DNA of 64,000 nucleotides from Pseudomonas capeferrum (GTDB lineage: Bacteria > Pseudomonadota > Gammaproteobacteria > Pseudomonadales > Pseudomonadaceae): assembly GCF_013523055.1 (NCBI RefSeq), contig NZ_JAAMQM010000001.1, positions 62,001 to 126,000 on the forward strand, in the 5' to 3' direction. Below are positions 17,571-26,285 of this stretch, one piece after another. The notes beneath the pieces were generated by a model, which saw only the letters and a program-made list of their open reading frames with translations, had not been told where the DNA came from and made no database searches. Within the stretch, counting starts at the first letter, position 1. Every line of letters starts with the position of its first letter. Position numbers and translations under genes: made by a program.

Positions 17571-18937
17571 TCGTTCCACTGTCGCTGGTGGGCCTGGTGG
17601 CCCTGGTGTGCCTGGGGCTGCTGGCCAGCCCCTACCCGTTCCTGGCTCCTGGCGGCGTGATCGCCCTCGCTGGCGCGCTGGTGCTCTACCGCAAGCCGGC
17701 CTGGGGGCTGCTGGCGATCGTCGCCCTGGTGCCGCTCGAAGGTATCCTCAAGGACAGCCTGCTGTCCGGTGCCAAGCTGGTCGGTATCGGCCTGGCACTG
17801 ATCCTGTCCCTGCAGCTGGCCGTCGGCCAATTGTCCGGGGAGCGCCTGCGCACCACCCACTGGCTGCTGCTGATACCGTTCATGGTGCTGTACCTGCTGA
17901 GCCTGTGGACCAGCGACAACCTGGGTGTGTCCCTGAGCCACATGCGCGAGCTGAGCGTAGGCCTGGTGGTGTTCGGCATCACCTTGCTGATCGGGCGTGA
18001 CCTGGACCTGCCGACGCTGGCGCGGGTGATGACCGTGACGGTCTGCATCACCTGCCTGTTCGCCATGTTCTCCAGCAAGTACCAGGAAGGCGGTCGCGCT
18101 TCGGCGCTGCTCGACCCCAACAACTTCGCCCTGCTGATCACCGTGGCCATGCCCATGGGCCTGTGGCTGGCCTTCAAGGCTCGCCAGCCGCTGCTCAAGC
18201 TGTTCTGGGCCGGTTGCTGCCTGCTCCTGCTGGCGGGCATGACCAAGACCGAATCGCGTTCGGGCCTGGTGGTGCTGATGATCAGCCTGGCTATCGTGAT
18301 CTACAACTACCGGATCCAGGTCGCCCGCATCCGGCCGCGTCATCTGGGCTTCGCCATGCTCGGACTGGCCATCGTCCTGCCGATAGGCGCGGCGATGATG
18401 CCCAAGGGCTACGTTGAGCGGATCCAGTCGCTGGTGCTGCTCAAGTCCGGCGCCAACGCGCACAAGGATGAATCGCTGGGCCGTCGCTCGTCATACCTGG
18501 TGGTGGGCAAGGAGATGGTCAGCCACAGCCCGGTGCTCGGCACGGGTCCCGGCACCTTCCCGCTGCATTACGCCAAGACCGGCTTCGCCAAGGCCTTCTC
18601 GCCTTTCGGCAGCAAGTCCAGCGAGCTGTTCCGCCGCGCGCACAACACCTACCTGGAGATCCTTAGCGAAACCGGCTTGCCGGCCGGCCTGATGTTCATC
18701 GGCATGATCGCCCTGGCCATGCGCAATTTCTGGCACGCCCGCACCTGCTGGCTGGCCGCGGGCGACCAGGACAAGGCCGACCTGATGACGCACTTGACCA
18801 TGACCATGCTGGCCATGGGGCTGTTCCTGATGTTCCTTAGCGCGCCCAACCACAAATACCTATGGATGCTGCTGGCCCTGTCCAGCGTTGTCGTGCGTCA
18901 TGCCGCCGAGGCACGCACCAAGGAGGTGTTGCGATGA
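17567..18937 (+). CDS. Wzy-type O-antigen ligase/polymerase family membrane protein
   Basis: A 456-residue polytopic membrane protein with about ten to twelve hydrophobic segments, starting SLVGLVALVCLGLLASPYPF. The large periplasmic loop carries the O-antigen ligase/Wzy family features, including LGTGPGTFPLHY and RRAHNTYLEILSETGLPAGL (residues about 360-380). In this context it would polymerise lipid-linked repeat units in the periplasm. An AAGGAGG ribosome-binding site lies eight bases before the ATG, and the start overlaps the GT4 stop by ATGA. Confidence 0.9.
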   Translation: MIVPLSLVGLVALVCLGLLASPYPFLAPGGVIALAGALVLYRKPAWGLLAIVALVPLEGILKDSLLSGAKLVGIGLALILSLQLAVGQLSGERLRTTHWLLLIPFMVLYLLSLWTSDNLGVSLSHMRELSVGLVVFGITLLIGRDLDLPTLARVMTVTVCITCLFAMFSSKYQEGGRASALLDPNNFALLITVAMPMGLWLAFKARQPLLKLFWAGCCLLLLAGMTKTESRSGLVVLMISLAIVIYNYRIQVARIRPRHLGFAMLGLAIVLPIGAAMMPKGYVERIQSLVLLKSGANAHKDESLGRRSSYLVVGKEMVSHSPVLGTGPGTFPLHYAKTGFAKAFSPFGSKSSELFRRAHNTYLEILSETGLPAGLMFIGMIALAMRNFWHARTCWLAAGDQDKADLMTHLTMTMLAMGLFLMFLSAPNHKYLWMLLALSSVVVRHAAEARTKEVLR

Positions 18938-19899
18938 GCCTGATCAGTATCGTCATTCCCATGTTCAACGAAGCCCGACACATCGCCCGCACCCTGGAAG
19001 CGGCACGACTGGCCGCCGACGAGGCGGGCCTTGCCTGCGAACTGGTGGTCGTCGACAACGGCTCCAGCGACGCGGGCCCCATCATTGCCCGCGAGCAGGG
19101 CGCCCGAGTCCTGAGCCAGCCCGGCCTGGCCATCGGCGCCCTGCGCAACTACGGCGCGCGCAACTGCAAGGGCGACTGGTTGGCGTTTCTCGACGCCGAC
19201 ATCGAAGTGCCCAGCAACTGGCTGCGTCTGTTGGTGGATCTGCAGCGTCGCGGCGAAGGCGACGTCTTCGCCCTGGACTGCGATACCCCGCAGCAGGCGC
19301 CATGGTTCGCCTACGCCTGGCAACGGCGCACGCTTCGCGCCGGCCAGACAGTACAGGACAGCAGCTGGCTACCGACGCCCAACCTGCTGATGCGTCGTCA
19401 GTGGTTCGACAAGGTCGGCGGGTTCGACGAGCGCCTGCGTACCGGCGAGGACAAGGATTTCACCCTGCGCCTGCATCAGGCCGGCGCGCGTTTGCGCGTG
19501 CTGCGTCAGCCGGTGGTCCTGCACTGGGGCTTCGAAGGCAGCTGGGCCGAATGGCTGGGCAAGGAAATGTGGCGCCAGGGCAGCCATCTGCAATTGCTGC
19601 GCAGCAACGGCCTGAGCTTGCGTCTGCTGCGCTTCCCCCTGTTGTCCCTGGCGATCTGGCTGTTCGACGCCGTGGCCTTGTCCTTGTTGCTGTCGGGCAA
19701 CGGCGAAGCGGCGCTGTATCTGCTTCTGGCGGGTGCCTTGCCGGCCCTGGCCTTGAGCTTGCGCCAGAGCCTGAAACACCGCGACGCGTTGTTCGCCCTG
19801 CAACTCTGGGGCCTGCATGGCGTCCGTCTGCACCTGGCCGGGGCGGCCTTCGTGCTCAGCCTGTTCAATCGCACTGCAAGGAGGCCCGCTCGTGGCTGA
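18934..19899 (+). CDS. Glycosyltransferase family 2
   Basis: A 321-residue GT-A fold enzyme. ISIVIPMFNEARHIARTLE and VVVDNGSSDAG form the nucleotide-sugar binding start, FLDADIE gives the DxD-like metal site, and FDERLRTGEDKDFTLRL is the usual acceptor/ED-like motif. A hydrophobic pair near residues 225-285 suggests membrane association. It would add a sugar of the repeat unit. AAGGAGG precedes the ATG, and there is a four-base overlap with wzy. Confidence 0.9.
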   Translation: MSLISIVIPMFNEARHIARTLEAARLAADEAGLACELVVVDNGSSDAGPIIAREQGARVLSQPGLAIGALRNYGARNCKGDWLAFLDADIEVPSNWLRLLVDLQRRGEGDVFALDCDTPQQAPWFAYAWQRRTLRAGQTVQDSSWLPTPNLLMRRQWFDKVGGFDERLRTGEDKDFTLRLHQAGARLRVLRQPVVLHWGFEGSWAEWLGKEMWRQGSHLQLLRSNGLSLRLLRFPLLSLAIWLFDAVALSLLLSGNGEAALYLLLAGALPALALSLRQSLKHRDALFALQLWGLHGVRLHLAGAAFVLSLFNRTARRPARG

Positions 19900-21028
19900 G
19901 ATCATTTTCTGGTTGTGTCTGCTGTTACCCCTGTATGCCTGGCTCGGCTATCCCGTCCTGCTGACCCTGGCCGCTCCGTTCTTCGCCAAGCACCGCCCCA
20001 GTGCGCTGGCGCCGCAGAAAGTCAGCGTAGTCATCGCCGCGCACAATGAGGAACGGCATATCAGCGACAAGCTGCGCAGCGTCCTGGACCAGGACTACAA
20101 GGCAGCGGAGCTGCAGATCGTGGTGGCCAGCGATGGTTCCAGCGACCGCACCGTGGAATTCGCTCGCAGCCTGGGCGATGCGCGGATACAGGTGCTCGAC
20201 TTGCCTCGGCTGGGCAAGGCCGGGGTACTCAACACCGCGGTGAGCGGTTGCCGCGGCGACATCCTGGTGTTCACCGACGCCGATAATCAATGGGCCGGCG
20301 ACACGCTTCGCCTGCTGCTGGCCCCGTTCGGCGATGCCAGGGTGGGTGGCACCGCCGGGCACATGATCATTCCAGATCCGGGCAAGGGCCTGAGCCTGGG
20401 CGACAGCCTCTACCGCCACTATGAAGCGTGGTTGCGCAAGGTCGAGAATCGCACCGGCTGCATGGTCTCGGCCGACGGCGCGCTGCTGGCGGTGCGCCGC
20501 GAGCTGTACCAGGCCATCCCGAAAGAGGTCAACGACGATTTCTTCATCAGTACCTGCGCGCCGGCCGCCGGCAAGCGCATCGTCTATGTGCACGACGCCG
20601 TGGTGCTTGACCAGGGCGTGGACGAGGCCGACAAGCAGTTTCGTCGGCGCCAGCGGGTCACGGTGGGCGGGTTGCTGAGCCTGGCGGCTCGCCGTGAGCT
20701 GCTCAACCCCATGCGCTACGGTTTGTATGCGGTGGCCTTGATCAGCCACAAGCTGATTCGCCGACTGGCACCGGTGTTGTTGCTCCCCTTGTTGCTGGCC
20801 AGTGCCTGGCTGGCTGACGAACCTGGCTTCTATCGCCTGGCCCTGGAGGCACAGCTGCTGGGTTACGCGATCGCCGTCGTCGGCTTGCTCGACGCACGCC
20901 ACCGCTTGCCCAAGCCGTTCCGCCTCGCCGCTTTCGTGCTGGTCACCCTGGCGGGCATGTGTGTCGGTGTGTGGCAGTTCCTGCGAGGGCACAGCTACAG
21001 CCAATGGAACCCTGACCAGAATCGATGA
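19892..21028 (+). CDS. Glycosyltransferase family 2, membrane-associated
   Basis: A 378-residue GT2 protein with an N-terminal TM segment (IIFWLCLLLPLYAWLGYPVLL), GT-A core (KVSVVIAAHNEERHI, VVASDGSSDRTVEFA, ILVFTDADNQW) and three C-terminal hydrophobic segments. The QFRRRQRVTVGGL motif resembles the QxxRW motif of processive GT2 enzymes, although here it is QRVTV. The start is a GTG at 19892 behind AAGGAGG at eight bases; it overlaps the previous gene by eight bases. Confidence 0.88.
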   Translation: MAEIIFWLCLLLPLYAWLGYPVLLTLAAPFFAKHRPSALAPQKVSVVIAAHNEERHISDKLRSVLDQDYKAAELQIVVASDGSSDRTVEFARSLGDARIQVLDLPRLGKAGVLNTAVSGCRGDILVFTDADNQWAGDTLRLLLAPFGDARVGGTAGHMIIPDPGKGLSLGDSLYRHYEAWLRKVENRTGCMVSADGALLAVRRELYQAIPKEVNDDFFISTCAPAAGKRIVYVHDAVVLDQGVDEADKQFRRRQRVTVGGLLSLAARRELLNPMRYGLYAVALISHKLIRRLAPVLLLPLLLASAWLADEPGFYRLALEAQLLGYAIAVVGLLDARHRLPKPFRLAAFVLVTLAGMCVGVWQFLRGHSYSQWNPDQNR

Positions 21029-22050
21029 GCACAGGCCAAATGCCGATCAAGTCCCGTATCAAGCAGGCCAGCGGATGGCTGTACCTGACGTCTTCCAAGG
21101 GACGCGCCGAATTGCGCGGTTCCGGAGTGATCCTCATGCTCCATCGTGTGCTGGCCGACGATGCCAGTGCCGCCCTGCCCCATCGCAACGAGCTGTGCGT
21201 CGGTCAGCGAGCCTTCGAAGGGCTGCTGCGCTGGCTGCCCCGGCATTTCGACTGCGTGAGCCTGATGGACCTGCTCAAGGTCCACGAACAACCGCGCGGC
21301 AACGCTCGGCCCAAGATTGCCCTGACGTTCGACGACGGCTGGCGCGATAACGCCGTCAATGCCTTCCCTCTGTTGCAGAAGTATCAGGTGCCCGCAAGCA
21401 TCTTCCTGTCCACCGACTTCATCGGCAGCCGCCAGCGGTTCTGGTGGGAGAGCATGGGCGAGACCTTGTGGGGCACCTATGGCGAGCAAGCGCGGCATCA
21501 CCTGATCGAGCAACTGCGCAAGATCGGCCGCCCCTTGCCCGCCGCCTACTTCATGAACGAGCGTTGCAACGCGCGCAGCCTGTCCCTGGCGCGCTACTTG
21601 CAGAGCCTCAAGAATCTCAGCCCTCAGGCCCTGCACATGCTGACCGATGCCTGCCCGACCGAGTCCATGCCCCAGGCGATGGATTATGAACAGGTGCGTG
21701 AATTGGAGAATTCGGGGCTGGTGCGCTTTGGTCCCCACGGCGCCAGCCACGCGCTGTTGCCCTTCCTCGACGACCAGAGCCTGGATATCGAACTGCAGCG
21801 CAGCCACGACGCGCTGCAGCAAGGCTGCCAGCAGCCGCTGCCAGTGTATTGCTATCCCAACGGTGACCATGATGCGCGGGTGCGCGCCCGTGTGGCCGCG
21901 CACCAGTACCCCTATGCATTGAGCACACGCCCCGGCATTTGCCGGGGCCAAGACGATCCGCTGGCATTGCCGCGGATCAGTGTCAGTCAGCACAGCGCCA
22001 GTCGGCCGTTGTTGCTGGCCTGGCGAATCAGCCGCGGAGGCCGCGCATGA
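21025..22050 (+). CDS. Polysaccharide deacetylase (NodB homology, CE4)
   Basis: A 341-residue protein with a NodB domain: IALTFDDGWRDNA (motif 1 with the metal and catalytic Asp residues) near residue 100, FGPHGASHALL (motif 2, H-x3-H) near residue 235 and CYPNGDHD (motif 3). VILMLHRVLADDA near residue 35 is also typical of these enzymes. No signal peptide is seen, so deacetylation of a lipid-linked intermediate on the cytoplasmic side is possible. It overlaps the preceding GT2 by ATGA. Confidence 0.88.
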   Translation: MSTGQMPIKSRIKQASGWLYLTSSKGRAELRGSGVILMLHRVLADDASAALPHRNELCVGQRAFEGLLRWLPRHFDCVSLMDLLKVHEQPRGNARPKIALTFDDGWRDNAVNAFPLLQKYQVPASIFLSTDFIGSRQRFWWESMGETLWGTYGEQARHHLIEQLRKIGRPLPAAYFMNERCNARSLSLARYLQSLKNLSPQALHMLTDACPTESMPQAMDYEQVRELENSGLVRFGPHGASHALLPFLDDQSLDIELQRSHDALQQGCQQPLPVYCYPNGDHDARVRARVAAHQYPYALSTRPGICRGQDDPLALPRISVSQHSASRPLLLAWRISRGGRA

Positions 22051-23351
22051 ACCGCAACCTTTACATGCGCCATCTGGCAATGAGCATGGGCACCAAGCTG
22101 TTGATGATTGCCCTGCGCCTGGCGCGCAACGTGCTGTTGGCGCGCATCCTGGGGCCTAGCGAACGCGGCCTGTTCGCCTTGCTCAGTTCCCTTCCGGAGA
22201 TGATCAGCGCCGCGACCAGCGGCGGCCTTAACAGCGCGGTCGGCTACCAGGCGGCGAAACAGCGGCCGATGGGTCTGCTCCTGACCCAGGTGCTCGTCTA
22301 CGGCTGCATGCTGGCGGGTACCCTGACCCTGATCTGCGTGGTACTGGTGCGCGAATACGGCACCGAACTCGAAGTCACGATCCAGCTTGGCATGCTGGCC
22401 TGGCTATTGCTGCTGGCCGTGCCGATGACCGTGCTCAAGAGCGGCCTGCTGACCCTGCACAATGCCAGTGGCGGTGTCGTGGCCTTCAATGCGTTGCGAC
22501 TGACCGAGTCGCTCGCGCCCCTGGTTCTGTTCCTGGCGATGTTCTGGATGTGGAGGGACCACGCACTGGAAGCTGCCGTGGTCAGTTGGCTGGCCGGCAT
22601 CTGCGTGGTCCTGATGATGGGCCTGTGGTGGCTTGGCCGGGGCCGTTCGATCGCTTTGTGCTGGGACCGCGCCGGCCAGCGCGAGCTTCTGACCTACAGC
22701 GCCCGCAGCCATCCCGATGTGCTCTTCCAGCAGATGATCCTGCGTTCGGACTACCTGTTCATCGGCGCCATCCTGGGCAGTACCGCGCTGGGGCACTACG
22801 CCATGGCCAGTGCCGCGGCCGAGCTGCTGCTGATCGTGCCCGAGGCGGTCACCACGCCACTGATGAAGCGTCTGCTGCAGCAGGATGCCGGGATGGACAA
22901 GATCACTCCGCTGGCCCTGCGCCTGACCGCGACCGTCATGATCGGCGCCTGCCTGGCCATGGCAGTGATCGGGGAATGGCTGATCGTCACGCTGTTCGGC
23001 GCCGAATACCAACCGGCATACACGGCCTTGCTGGCGCTGCTGCCAGGGCTGCTGGGGCTGTGCTACGCAAGCATCCTGCGCCTGGACCTGCTGGGCAAGA
23101 ACCGTCCCGGCGCCGTGTCGATGATGATGGGGGCAGGCGCCACGATCAACCTTGTCCTCAACCTCTTCCTGATCCCGCACTACGGCATCGTCGGCGCTGC
23201 CATCTCTTCGTCCATCGCCTACCTGGTGGTGACGGCGGCCATGCTGACGCTCTACTGCCGGCTCAGCGAGGTCCCGCTGTGGCGAACCCTGATCATCCTG
23301 CCCAGCGACCTCGCGCCGCTGCGCCAGATGTTGCAACGGGGGACCGCGTGA
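22047..23351 (+). CDS. Wzx-type flippase (MOP superfamily oligosaccharide exporter)
   Basis: A 434-residue polytopic protein with about twelve hydrophobic segments and the N-terminal pattern of polysaccharide biosynthesis flippases (KLLMIALRLARNVLLARILGPSERGLFALL). The C-terminal half holds LLGLCYASILRLDLLGKNRPGA and GATINLVLNLFLIPHYGIVGAAISSSIAYLV, typical of Wzx/MATE-like MOP transporters. It would flip the lipid-linked repeat unit to the periplasm for Wzy. The start at 22047 follows GGAGG and overlaps the deacetylase by ATGA. Confidence 0.9.
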   Translation: MNRNLYMRHLAMSMGTKLLMIALRLARNVLLARILGPSERGLFALLSSLPEMISAATSGGLNSAVGYQAAKQRPMGLLLTQVLVYGCMLAGTLTLICVVLVREYGTELEVTIQLGMLAWLLLLAVPMTVLKSGLLTLHNASGGVVAFNALRLTESLAPLVLFLAMFWMWRDHALEAAVVSWLAGICVVLMMGLWWLGRGRSIALCWDRAGQRELLTYSARSHPDVLFQQMILRSDYLFIGAILGSTALGHYAMASAAAELLLIVPEAVTTPLMKRLLQQDAGMDKITPLALRLTATVMIGACLAMAVIGEWLIVTLFGAEYQPAYTALLALLPGLLGLCYASILRLDLLGKNRPGAVSMMMGAGATINLVLNLFLIPHYGIVGAAISSSIAYLVVTAAMLTLYCRLSEVPLWRTLIILPSDLAPLRQMLQRGTA

Positions 23352-23494
23352 ACCGCCGGACCCAATGGCCCCTGCCGGAAGCGCCAGTGGCCGCTCCGGT
23401 GGCCCGGCCTGCCCGCTCGGACCGCGAGCATGGCCAGATCACGTTTCAACCGCAAGAGCAGACCCCGTCCGCCCTGGCCTGGAGCGCGTTATGA
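23348..23494 (+). CDS. Possible 48-residue coupled small protein in the exopolysaccharide operon
   Basis: A short frame starts with GTG overlapping the wzx stop (GTGA) behind GGGGGA, and ends at 23494 with its TGA inside ATGA of an in-frame extension of the next GNAT gene. It encodes a Pro/Ala/Gln-rich, soluble peptide (MNRRTQWPLPEAPVAAPVAR at its start). The perfect chain of overlaps on both sides argues for translation, as a product or as a relay for coupling. No homology is recognised and composition is low-complexity, so this is uncertain. Confidence 0.3.
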   Translation: MNRRTQWPLPEAPVAAPVARPARSDREHGQITFQPQEQTPSALAWSAL

Positions 23495-23529
23495 CGACGC
23501 GGCACGACCTGCTCAGAACAGGAGGCACC

Positions 23530-24219
23530 ATGAGTGCAATAAGCAAGATTCAGGAGCGTATCAAGCGCAAGGGAATGCGTTCGACCCTGGCAAGCGCCTT
23601 TCGGCGTTTTGTCTTCTACCACTGGGAGCTGCTCTGGATGGAGCGCGACCTGGTCAGCCAGGTCCCTCCACACCGGCTCAAACCTTACTCTGGCCTGCGT
23701 GTCGAGCCTATCAAGGTACACAACGTGAAAGCTTTTGCTCGGCATTTTGGCGACCGTGTGGAAACCATGCGCGAACTGGCCGCCGAGGGTCATACCGGAC
23801 TGATGTTCCTGGACGAAAATGACGACTGCGTGGCATTCATCTGGGGCAGTGCGCGGCATTATCACGACCGCCATTTCTATGGCTGCTGGTTCCCGGTGAA
23901 CTCGGGCGAGTTCTTCGAATTCGGTGGCGAACTGACCCGCAAGTACTGGGGCACCCAGCTGTCGGTCGACTTGCAGCTGGCATTGTGGAAAGCCATGGCT
24001 GCGCAAGGCTGCACCAAGGTGGTCGACGTGTGCGAAAACCATAATATTCCAGCGCTCAAGCTGCACCTGCGCATGGGTTACAAGGAACAAGGACGGATCA
24101 TGAACGTATATTGCCTGTTCGGTCGCTGGAAGTTCTATCGCGAGACCCGCTACAGTGAATCGCGCCTGGAGGCGCTCCGCAAACCGGCGCCGCAGGGCGC
24201 GACGGCCACGGTGTCCTGA
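23530..24219 (+). CDS. GNAT-fold acetyltransferase of the exopolysaccharide locus
   Basis: A 229-residue protein starting after AGGAGG (23530), with an N-terminal amphipathic stretch of about 50 residues and a GNAT-like C-terminal core: ELTRKYWGTQLSVDLQLALWKAMAAQG and VCENHNIPALKLHLRMGYKEQGRI, the latter being the common motif B ending of GNAT enzymes. It likely acylates a sugar or lipid-linked intermediate. An in-frame ATG at 23491 overlapping the small upstream frame would add 13 residues. The exact acceptor is unknown. Confidence 0.75.
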   Translation: MSAISKIQERIKRKGMRSTLASAFRRFVFYHWELLWMERDLVSQVPPHRLKPYSGLRVEPIKVHNVKAFARHFGDRVETMRELAAEGHTGLMFLDENDDCVAFIWGSARHYHDRHFYGCWFPVNSGEFFEFGGELTRKYWGTQLSVDLQLALWKAMAAQGCTKVVDVCENHNIPALKLHLRMGYKEQGRIMNVYCLFGRWKFYRETRYSESRLEALRKPAPQGATATVS

Positions 24220-24223
24220 GCCT

Positions 24224-25393
24224 ATGAGCGTACAACTGACCTGGTGCGATTCGCTGCGTGCCGACGACTTTCCCGCCGTCGACTACGAGCATTTGCGCCA
24301 GCGCCTGCCAGGCGCGACACCGTTCAATCATCTGGGTTGGCTGCGCGCCGCCGAGCTGGCCTTGCAACCCGGGCAACAACTGCGCGTATTGCTTGGGCAT
24401 CAGCAAGGCAAGCTGTGCCTGTGCCTGCCGCTGGTACGCGAGGCCGAAGCCTTCGGGCCGGTCCGGCTGTCCGTGGTCCGGCACCTGGGCCACCCGTTGA
24501 GCGACCGTATCGCCCTGCTCATCGACCTGCCGCCTGGCGCGGCTGGCCAGGTACTGCGGGCCATCCGCCGGGGGCTGCCGCATGCCGTCCTGCAATTGAG
24601 CGAGATACCCGGCGAACATACCGACGACAGCTGGCTGGGGCGATGGGCCCGACGCAGTTCGACCTTCGAGCGGCGACTGACCTGCCGTGTGCCGGTGCAT
24701 CGCATCACCGAAAGCGATCGCCAGGAAGTCAGCGGCGACCCGCGCTACAAATTGCGCCGCGCACGCAAACGCATCAATGCCTGCGGCGCACAGGTGCGTC
24801 GGATCATACCCACCTCGCAGGACATCGAAGGGCTGCTGGCCGCCGTGAGCGCCGTGGAAGCGGCCAGCTGGAAAGGCGACGACGAGGTCGGCATCTTCTC
24901 CGGCGAGCAGCGCAGCCAGTGGATGCACCAGGCCTTCACCGCCCTGGCCGCCGAGGGGCTGGTGTGCCTTGTCCTGCTGGAGCTGGACGGTCGCTGCATC
25001 AGCTACCGTCTCTGTTTGCTCGAGCGCGGCCGCGTCTATGACTACAACCTGGCCTTCGTGCCCACCTACCGCGACCTGGGTAGCGGCCGGGTCTTGCTGG
25101 AAGAGCTGATCCACTGGGGCTTGGACGAAGGTTGGGAGTGGGTCGACGCTTCACGTGTCAGCCTGGAGAACTCCAGCCACCAGTTGCACGAGCGCATGAC
25201 CGATCAGATCGAACAATGGCGCCTGAGCTGCTACAGCTGGCGCCCCGACGGCCTCGTACTGGGCATCGCCCTGCGCTGCTGGCAGTGGATCAAGCCACGC
25301 CTGCGCCAGTACCGCGCCAATCGCGCGCCCGTCACCCTTGAGTCTTCAACACAGGAGAGTCCTGATGCCATCACAGGTCATAGTCAACGCTGA
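24224..25393 (+). CDS. FemAB/BcsL-like GNAT acetyltransferase (CelD family type)
   Basis: A 389-residue protein with the tandem-GNAT architecture of CelD/BcsL-like acyltransferases found in polysaccharide loci: LGWLRAAELAL in the first half, YKLRRARKRINACG near residue 175 and a C-terminal GNAT domain with LDGRCISYRLCLLERGRVYDYNLAF and LGSGRVLLEELIHWGLDEGWEWVD. It probably transfers an acyl group to a sugar residue. The start at 24224 is four bases after the preceding stop. Its 3' end overlaps the next gene by 29 bases. Confidence 0.78.
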   Translation: MSVQLTWCDSLRADDFPAVDYEHLRQRLPGATPFNHLGWLRAAELALQPGQQLRVLLGHQQGKLCLCLPLVREAEAFGPVRLSVVRHLGHPLSDRIALLIDLPPGAAGQVLRAIRRGLPHAVLQLSEIPGEHTDDSWLGRWARRSSTFERRLTCRVPVHRITESDRQEVSGDPRYKLRRARKRINACGAQVRRIIPTSQDIEGLLAAVSAVEAASWKGDDEVGIFSGEQRSQWMHQAFTALAAEGLVCLVLLELDGRCISYRLCLLERGRVYDYNLAFVPTYRDLGSGRVLLEELIHWGLDEGWEWVDASRVSLENSSHQLHERMTDQIEQWRLSCYSWRPDGLVLGIALRCWQWIKPRLRQYRANRAPVTLESSTQESPDAITGHSQR

Positions 25394-26162
25394 CGATTTC
25401 GGGCTCGATGCCTGCACCAACGCTGTGATCCTCCATGCATTCCAGGCAGGTCTGCTCAGCTCGGCCACGGCAATGGCCAACATGCCTGCTTTCGCGGGGG
25501 CTTGCATCCTGGCCCAGCAACCCTTGTTGAGAGGACGCATCGGCCTGCATTTCAACCTGACCTACGGGCCGGCGATGAGCCAGGCCATCCTTGACGAAAA
25601 ACGCTTCTGCACCGCCCAGGGCGAGTTCGACCTGAGCGTCAAGCGCAGCGCCCTGCGCCTGTCCCGTCGCGAGCGCAACGCGGTGGAACAGGAACTCGAG
25701 GCGCAATGGCAGCATTGCCTGAATCACGGGCTGACGCCAAGCCACGTGGACTCCCATCAGCACGTGCACAATATCTGGCCCATCGGCGAGATCGTCGCCC
25801 GCTTCGCCCGGCAACAGGGTGTGCCTGTGCGCCTGGCGCGCAATATCGGCCCGAATATCGGCCTGGCGAAACGGGCCTACAAGACGCTGCTCAACTGGCG
25901 CCTGCAACAGCTTTGCGGGGTGACTGCCGACTATGTCTGCACGCCTGGCGACGTGAAGGCCGGCCTGGCCCCGGACCATGCCGTGCTGGAAGTGGTGACG
26001 CACCCGAGCGCCTTGGGCGTCCGTGATTTCGGCGATTCCTATCTGGATCCGGGCGAATCGTTGATGGCGCTGGTCGATCTGCACCTGGCCGACATACCGC
26101 GCGTGGGTTATGGCGCACTGGCGCGCGCAATGCCGGACACGAAAACGACGCGTACCGCCTGA
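25365..26162 (+). CDS. ChbG/HpnK (YdjC-like) carbohydrate deacetylase
   Basis: A 265-residue YdjC/ChbG/HpnK family protein. VIVNADDFGLDACTNAVI at the N-terminus holds the metal-binding Asp pair, and SHVDSHQHVHNIWP near residue 130 provides the His ligands of the family's active site. The enzymes remove acetyl groups from N-acetylated sugars. AGGAG precedes the start at 25365, which lies inside the previous gene. It closes the operon and is the second deacetylase of the locus. Confidence 0.88.
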   Translation: MPSQVIVNADDFGLDACTNAVILHAFQAGLLSSATAMANMPAFAGACILAQQPLLRGRIGLHFNLTYGPAMSQAILDEKRFCTAQGEFDLSVKRSALRLSRRERNAVEQELEAQWQHCLNHGLTPSHVDSHQHVHNIWPIGEIVARFARQQGVPVRLARNIGPNIGLAKRAYKTLLNWRLQQLCGVTADYVCTPGDVKAGLAPDHAVLEVVTHPSALGVRDFGDSYLDPGESLMALVDLHLADIPRVGYGALARAMPDTKTTRTA

Positions 26163-26167
26163 GGAGC

Positions 26168-26192
26168 CGCGCTGCTCTCTACGGGCAGCGCG
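26168..26192 (+). terminator. Hairpin after the exopolysaccharide operon, weak terminator candidate
   Basis: GCGCTGC (26169-26175) pairs with GCAGCGC (26185-26191), extended by one C-G pair, with a nine-base loop. It lies just after the last stop codon, but no run of T follows, so Rho-independent termination is doubtful. Confidence 0.3.
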
Positions 26193-26285
26193 TCCGGGAA
26201 GGATAACCTGCGCCATCAACGACCTCGCCTGCCAGTGCTTCCTGTACCTTCCAGCGAACAGGCCGGACGATTGCTCGACCTGACC

